Assembly: GCF_001552175.1 (NCBI RefSeq)
Contig: NZ_BCQR01000068.1
Span: 1 to 55,599, forward strand
Source of the DNA: Actinomadura kijaniata NBRC 14229
Lineage (GTDB): Bacteria > Actinomycetota > Actinomycetes > Streptosporangiales > Streptosporangiaceae
Direction: 5' to 3'
DNA length: 55,599 nt
In this document: one piece after another, positions 51,934-55,599 of the stretch
Layout: every line of letters starts with the position of its first letter
Position numbering within the stretch: position 1 is the first letter of the stretch
Position numbers and translations under genes: made by a program
The notes under the pieces: model-generated
Seen by the model: the letters and a program-made list of their open reading frames with translations, nothing else
What the model was told of the DNA's origin: nothing
The model's database searches: none

Positions 51934-53190
51934 GTGGCAGAACAGCCGCTGCATGAGCACACGCTCGGCAATGGGCTGCGCGTGGTGGTCTGCGAAGACC
52001 ACGTCGTGCCGCTGGCCGCCGTGAACATCTGGTACGGCGTGGGCTCGCGGCATGAGCGGGCCGGACGTACCGGACTGGCGCACCTTTTCGAGCACCTGAT
52101 GTTCCAGGGCTCGGCGAACGTCGCCGAGGGCGAGCACGCGGCCCTGCTGGAGAGCGCGGGCGCGACGTTCAACGCCAGCACCTCCTTCGAACGCACCAAC
52201 TACTACGAGACCGTCCCGGTCAGCCACCTGGAGCTCGCGCTCTGGCTGGAGGCCGACCGGATGGGCACCCTGCCCGCCGCGCTCACCCAGGCCAACCTGG
52301 ACAACCAGCGCGACGTCGTGAAGAACGAACGCCGCCAGCGCTACGACAACCAGCCCTACGGCACCGCGTTCGAGCGCCTGTGCCGCCTGACGTTCCCGGC
52401 GGGCCACCCGTACGCGCACACCCCCATCGGGTCGATGGAGGACCTGGACGCGACCACGCTGGAGGACTGCGCCGACTTCTTCGCCACCTGGTACGCACCG
52501 GGCAACGCGGTCCTGTCGGTCGTCGGCGACGTCGACCCCGAGCAGACCATCGCGGCCGTCGAGCGGTACTTCGGCGGGCTGCCGACCGGCCCCACCCCGC
52601 CGCCCGCGCGCGAGGGGGACCTCGGCCCGCTGTCGGAGGTCCGCAACGAGGACGTGGCCGAGGACGTCCCCTCGCCCGCCTACTTCGCGATGTTCCCGCT
52701 GCCCTCCGACGGCGGCTCCGACATCGAGGCGGCCGAGCTGGCCGTGGAGATCCTGGGCGGTGGCTCGGGCTCGCGGCTGTACGACCGGATGGTGCGCCGC
52801 GACCAGATCGCCACCGAGGTGTGGGCGGGCGTGACGCGGCTGGCCGGCGGCCCGTCGCTGGCGATCGTCGACGCGATCGGCCCGGACCCCGAGAAGATCG
52901 CGGCGGTGCTGGACGAGGAGCTGGCGCGGTTCGCCGCCGACGGCCCCGACGCCGACGAGACCGCCCGCGCCACCGCGCAGGCCGAGCGGGGCTTCCTGGA
53001 GCAGACCGAGACGGTCACCGGGCTGGCCAACGCCCTGTCGCAGAACGCCACGCAGTTCGGCGACCCGGCGCGCGTGTTCACCGCGCCGAGCCGGGCCGCC
53101 TCGGTCACCGCCGACCAGATCAAGGACATGGCGGGCCGGTTCCTGGCTCCGGGCGCCCGCACCGCGCTGACCTACGGGGGTGCCCGATGA
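51934..53190 (+). CDS. M16 peptidase, catalytic subunit
   Basis: A 418-residue zinc peptidase of the insulinase/PqqF-like family. HLFEHLMFQGS is the inverted HxxEH motif (about residues 51-55). The third zinc ligand is the Glu in VVKNERRQRYDNQ. RAGRTGLAHLFEH, ERTNYYETVP and GHPYAHTPIGSMEDL are conserved. There is no signal peptide. GTG at 51934 is preceded by GGGAG. Its stop overlaps the second M16 gene (ATGA), forming a heterodimer unit. Confidence 0.93.
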   Translation: MAEQPLHEHTLGNGLRVVVCEDHVVPLAAVNIWYGVGSRHERAGRTGLAHLFEHLMFQGSANVAEGEHAALLESAGATFNASTSFERTNYYETVPVSHLELALWLEADRMGTLPAALTQANLDNQRDVVKNERRQRYDNQPYGTAFERLCRLTFPAGHPYAHTPIGSMEDLDATTLEDCADFFATWYAPGNAVLSVVGDVDPEQTIAAVERYFGGLPTGPTPPPAREGDLGPLSEVRNEDVAEDVPSPAYFAMFPLPSDGGSDIEAAELAVEILGGGSGSRLYDRMVRRDQIATEVWAGVTRLAGGPSLAIVDAIGPDPEKIAAVLDEELARFAADGPDADETARATAQAERGFLEQTETVTGLANALSQNATQFGDPARVFTAPSRAASVTADQIKDMAGRFLAPGARTALTYGGAR

Positions 53191-54557
53191 GCAACCAGAT
53201 CACGATGCCGCCGCGTCCGGTGCCCGGCCCGGTTCCGGCCTGGTCGTTCCCGTCCGCGACGTCCGGGCTGGTCCCCGGCGGCCCCGCGACGCTCCGCTGT
53301 GACCTGCCGGGACGCCGCCTGGCGTCGGTCCGGCTGGTCCTCGACGCGGGCGCGGGCCGCGACACCCGCGGCAAGGAGGGACTGGCGACGCTGACCGCCC
53401 GCGCCCTGCTGGAGGGCACCGAGGCGGGCGGCGGGACGGCCCTGACGGCGGCGTTCGAACGCCTCGGCGCGAGCCTGTACGCCTCGGCGGACCTGACCGC
53501 GCTGCGCATCGCGCTGGACGTCCCGGTGACGCGGCTGTCCCCGGCGCTGGAACTGCTGTCCACCGTGGTCCGCGAGGCCGCGCTCGCCGACGCCGACGTG
53601 GCCCGCCTGGTCCGCGAACGCCTGGAGGAGATCGCCCAGGAGGACGCCGACCCCGGCACCCGCGCCATGCGCGAGCTGCGCGCGGTGATCTTCCCGGAGG
53701 GGGCGCGGGCCCACCGCCCGACCGGCGGCTCCCCCGCGTCCGTCACCGCGATCACCGGCGAGGACGTGCGCGCGTTCTACGCCTCGGTCGACCCGGCCGA
53801 GGCGTTCGCCGTGGCGGCGGGCGACCTGACCGGCACGCCCGTCGACAGTGCGCTGGCCTCGGCGCTGTCGGGGTGGACGGGCTCCGGCCCGGCGCTGCCC
53901 CCCGCCGACCGCGTGATGCCGGTGAACGGCCCGCGGATCGTCGTGGTGGACCGGCCCGGCTCGGTGCAGACGTACCTGAGCATCGCGCACGGCGTGCCGG
54001 ACCGCTCGCACGGCGACTGGCCGCTGCTGTCGGTCGCCTCGCACGTGCTGGGCGGCGGCCTCAACTCGCGCCTCAACGCGGTGCTGCGCGAGGAGAAGGG
54101 CTACACCTACGGCGTGCGGACCGGGCTGCTGCGGCTGCGACACTGCGGGCTGATGATCACGCAGGGGTCGGTGCACACGGAGGTCACCGGCGACGCGGTG
54201 GCCGACGCGCTGCACGGCCTGCGCAGTGTGGTCGCCGACGGCATCGCCGAGGACGAGTGCGCCTCGTCGGTGCGGGCGCTGGCGGACCGGGCCCCCGCCG
54301 AGTACGAGACCTCGCGTTCGGTCGCGGCCGAGTTGGCCGACGCCGCCGCGAACGGGCTGGGCACCGACTACCCGAGCCGGCACCTGGCGGCGGTGCGGGC
54401 GGCGACGCCGGAGACGGTCGCGCGCGCCTACCGCCGGCACGTGGACCCCGAGGCCCTGACGGTGGTCGCGGTGGGCGACGCCGCCCAGATCCGCGAACCG
54501 CTGGAGAAGCTGGGCTACGCCCCGGTGACGGTGACCGCCACCGAACCGGCCCGGTGA
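53187..54557 (+). CDS. M16 peptidase-like non-catalytic subunit
   Basis: A 456-residue M16 homologue without the HxxEH motif (GKEGLATLTARALLEGTE stands at that position), so it cannot bind zinc. It keeps the substrate-binding Arg/Tyr signature REEKGYTYGVRTG of non-catalytic partners. VLGGGLNSRLNAVLREEKGY and AGDLTGTPVDSAL are family-typical. It is coupled to the catalytic subunit by an ATGA overlap, as expected for a dimer that encloses short peptides. A hairpin follows. Confidence 0.92.
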   Translation: MSNQITMPPRPVPGPVPAWSFPSATSGLVPGGPATLRCDLPGRRLASVRLVLDAGAGRDTRGKEGLATLTARALLEGTEAGGGTALTAAFERLGASLYASADLTALRIALDVPVTRLSPALELLSTVVREAALADADVARLVRERLEEIAQEDADPGTRAMRELRAVIFPEGARAHRPTGGSPASVTAITGEDVRAFYASVDPAEAFAVAAGDLTGTPVDSALASALSGWTGSGPALPPADRVMPVNGPRIVVVDRPGSVQTYLSIAHGVPDRSHGDWPLLSVASHVLGGGLNSRLNAVLREEKGYTYGVRTGLLRLRHCGLMITQGSVHTEVTGDAVADALHGLRSVVADGIAEDECASSVRALADRAPAEYETSRSVAAELADAAANGLGTDYPSRHLAAVRAATPETVARAYRRHVDPEALTVVAVGDAAQIREPLEKLGYAPVTVTATEPAR

Positions 54558-54584
54558 CCCGCTGACCCACGATGCCCTCGGGGC

Positions 54585-54612
54585 GTGCCGCCGAACGCGC
54601 GTTCGGCGGCAC
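54585..54612. terminator. Terminator hairpin after the M16 pair
   Basis: GTGCCGCCGAAC (54585-54596), GCGC loop, GTTCGGCGGCAC (54601-54612): a perfect 12-bp stem 27 bp past the stop. Confidence 0.8.
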
Positions 54613-54741
54613 CCCCGGCCGCGGGCGCGGGATTTTCTCCACGGATGTCCCGTTGCGGTTGAACGGATGGCATGGTGGTGTGCGTCTGACTGTGCAGCGG
54701 GGGTCGCCCCGCGGTCGCGGAGAGCGGAAGGGGTACGGCCG

Positions 54742-55599
54742 GTGTCCTATGGGCAGATGGCAGGCGGGTACGGCGGAGGGGGCGCCCCCTCCGTCGAGAC
54801 CATCCTGAACGAACCGCACTGCCGGCCCGGCGGAGTCGTGGCCGGAAAGGTCCACCTGCGCGGCGGAACGCGGGCCGTGGACATCCGGCACGTCACGCTC
54901 GCGCTGATGCCGCGGATGCAGAACGGCTACGGCGGCGAGACCGCCGGCCCGGAGGTGTACCGGGGGGCGCTGACCCGGGCGTTCCGCCTGGAGGCGGGGC
55001 AGGCGCGCGACCTGGCGTTCTCGATCCCGCTGCCGTACGAGCTCCCGTTCACGACCGTGCTGGGCCGGGAGCTGCCCGGGTTCACGATCGGGCTGTGTAC
55101 CGAGGTGGACGTCAAGGGCGAGCCGGACCCCGGCGACGTCGACCCGATCTCGGTGGAGCCGCTCCAGTCGCAGCAGTGGGTGCTGGCCGCCATCGCCCGC
55201 CTCGGCTTCAAGATCAAGAACGTGACGTTCCAGCAGTCGAAGCTGCGCGGGCTGCCGCAGCAGCTGCCGTTCCACCAGGAGATCCACCTTTCCCCGCCGC
55301 CACAGTTCCAGGGCCGGCTGGCGCAGGTCGGCCTCACCTTCGTGGCGAGCCCGCGGACGATGGGCTTCAAGCTGCGCGCCGAGGGGCGCACCGGGGACGA
55401 GGACGCGTTCGGGGCGTTCTCGGTGCCGCATCCGGAGGCCGCCGAGACCGACTGGAACGCCAAGATCAGCCAGTGGCTGGAGAAGGCGGTGCTGCTGCCG
55501 CACGGCTCCTCCGGGGGGCCGGCGCACGGGACGCCCGCGTTCGGGGCGCAGGCCCCGCTGCCGCCGCCCGGCGCGCAGACGCCGCTGCCGCCGCCCGGC
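54742..55599 (+). CDS. SpoOM-like sporulation control protein, C-terminus beyond window
   Basis: The frame runs from GTG 54742 to the right edge without a stop (286 residues seen). After a Gly-rich start it reads VETILNEPHCRPGGVVAGKV, followed by IRHVTLALMPRMQ, then FSIPLPYELPFTTVLGRELP and CTEVDVKGEPDPGDVDPISV. This is the arrestin-like beta-sandwich of the Spo0M family that modulates sporulation in Bacillus; in actinomycetes its role is less clear. A C-terminal Pro/Gly-rich tail begins near residue 255. GGAAGGGG precedes the GTG; an in-frame ATG at 54757 is possible. Confidence 0.87.
   Translation, partial: MSYGQMAGGYGGGGAPSVETILNEPHCRPGGVVAGKVHLRGGTRAVDIRHVTLALMPRMQNGYGGETAGPEVYRGALTRAFRLEAGQARDLAFSIPLPYELPFTTVLGRELPGFTIGLCTEVDVKGEPDPGDVDPISVEPLQSQQWVLAAIARLGFKIKNVTFQQSKLRGLPQQLPFHQEIHLSPPPQFQGRLAQVGLTFVASPRTMGFKLRAEGRTGDEDAFGAFSVPHPEAAETDWNAKISQWLEKAVLLPHGSSGGPAHGTPAFGAQAPLPPPGAQTPLPPPG

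Overview
The window is very GC-rich DNA with strong G/C third positions, many GTG/TTG starts and open frames on the wrong strand almost everywhere. It looks like the chromosome of a filamentous actinomycete. The markers are a SARP/AfsR-type regulator, two Scr1-type XRE regulators with DUF397/DUF5753 features, a DUF574-type SAM methyltransferase, a Ser/Thr kinase with an extracellular tail, an RsbW/RsbV-like pair and a SpoOM protein. A Thermomonosporaceae/Streptosporangiales origin (Actinomadura-like) is my guess from overall style, not a demonstrated placement. I see no rRNA, tRNA, transposase, phage gene, CRISPR array or complete biosynthetic cluster.

Layout. 1-9.0 kb: two FtsX-type permeases (the first cut by the window edge) downstream of a SARP-NB-ARC-TPR regulator, divergent from a flavin reductase and a RibD/DHFR-like gene. 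9.0-13.9 kb: a lone DUF397 gene, a broken sigma-like gene, a DUF885-like zinc peptidase, a TetR/DUF6204 pair, and a DrrAB-like ABC exporter. 13.9-18.0 kb: an XRE/SAM-methyltransferase pair, then a DGPF protein, ECF42-type sigma factor and DoxX protein, with the same promoter motif before the DGPF and DoxX genes. 18.0-20.7 kb: a polymorphic-toxin-like secreted protein with an internally duplicated partner that may be its immunity protein. 20.8-25.4 kb: TetR/MFS efflux with a large inverted repeat between them, an amidase and an SDR. 25.7-31.7 kb: a ricin-like beta-trefoil protein, a coupled SWIM/DUF6493-like pair, and a secreted serine-hydrolase homologue lacking its nucleophile. 31.8-37.6 kb: a group-2-type sigma factor divergent from a TetR gene, RidA and pyruvate carboxylase. 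38.1-45.0 kb: a three-AAA-module ATPase with an unrecognised N-terminal region, a membrane protein carrying a degenerate kinase N-lobe, a DUF3558-like exported protein and a PQQ-propeller lipoprotein. 45.0-49.2 kb: CPBP protease, PadR, DUF2812-like membrane protein and a Ser/Thr kinase. 49.3-55.6 kb: a DUF397/XRE pair, a partner-switching pair, a paired M16 peptidase and the start of a SpoOM gene.

How it fits together. Most of the window is a series of short regulator-plus-effector units, mainly efflux, stress and envelope functions, separated by long perfect-stem hairpins. The most informative DNA-level signals are the paired ECF42 promoters, SARP-like 11-bp-period repeats in two promoters flanking the SARP gene, and the inverted repeats between divergent regulator/target genes. 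The least explained units are the duplicated partner of the toxin-like gene and the triple-AAA/degenerate-kinase neighbourhood.
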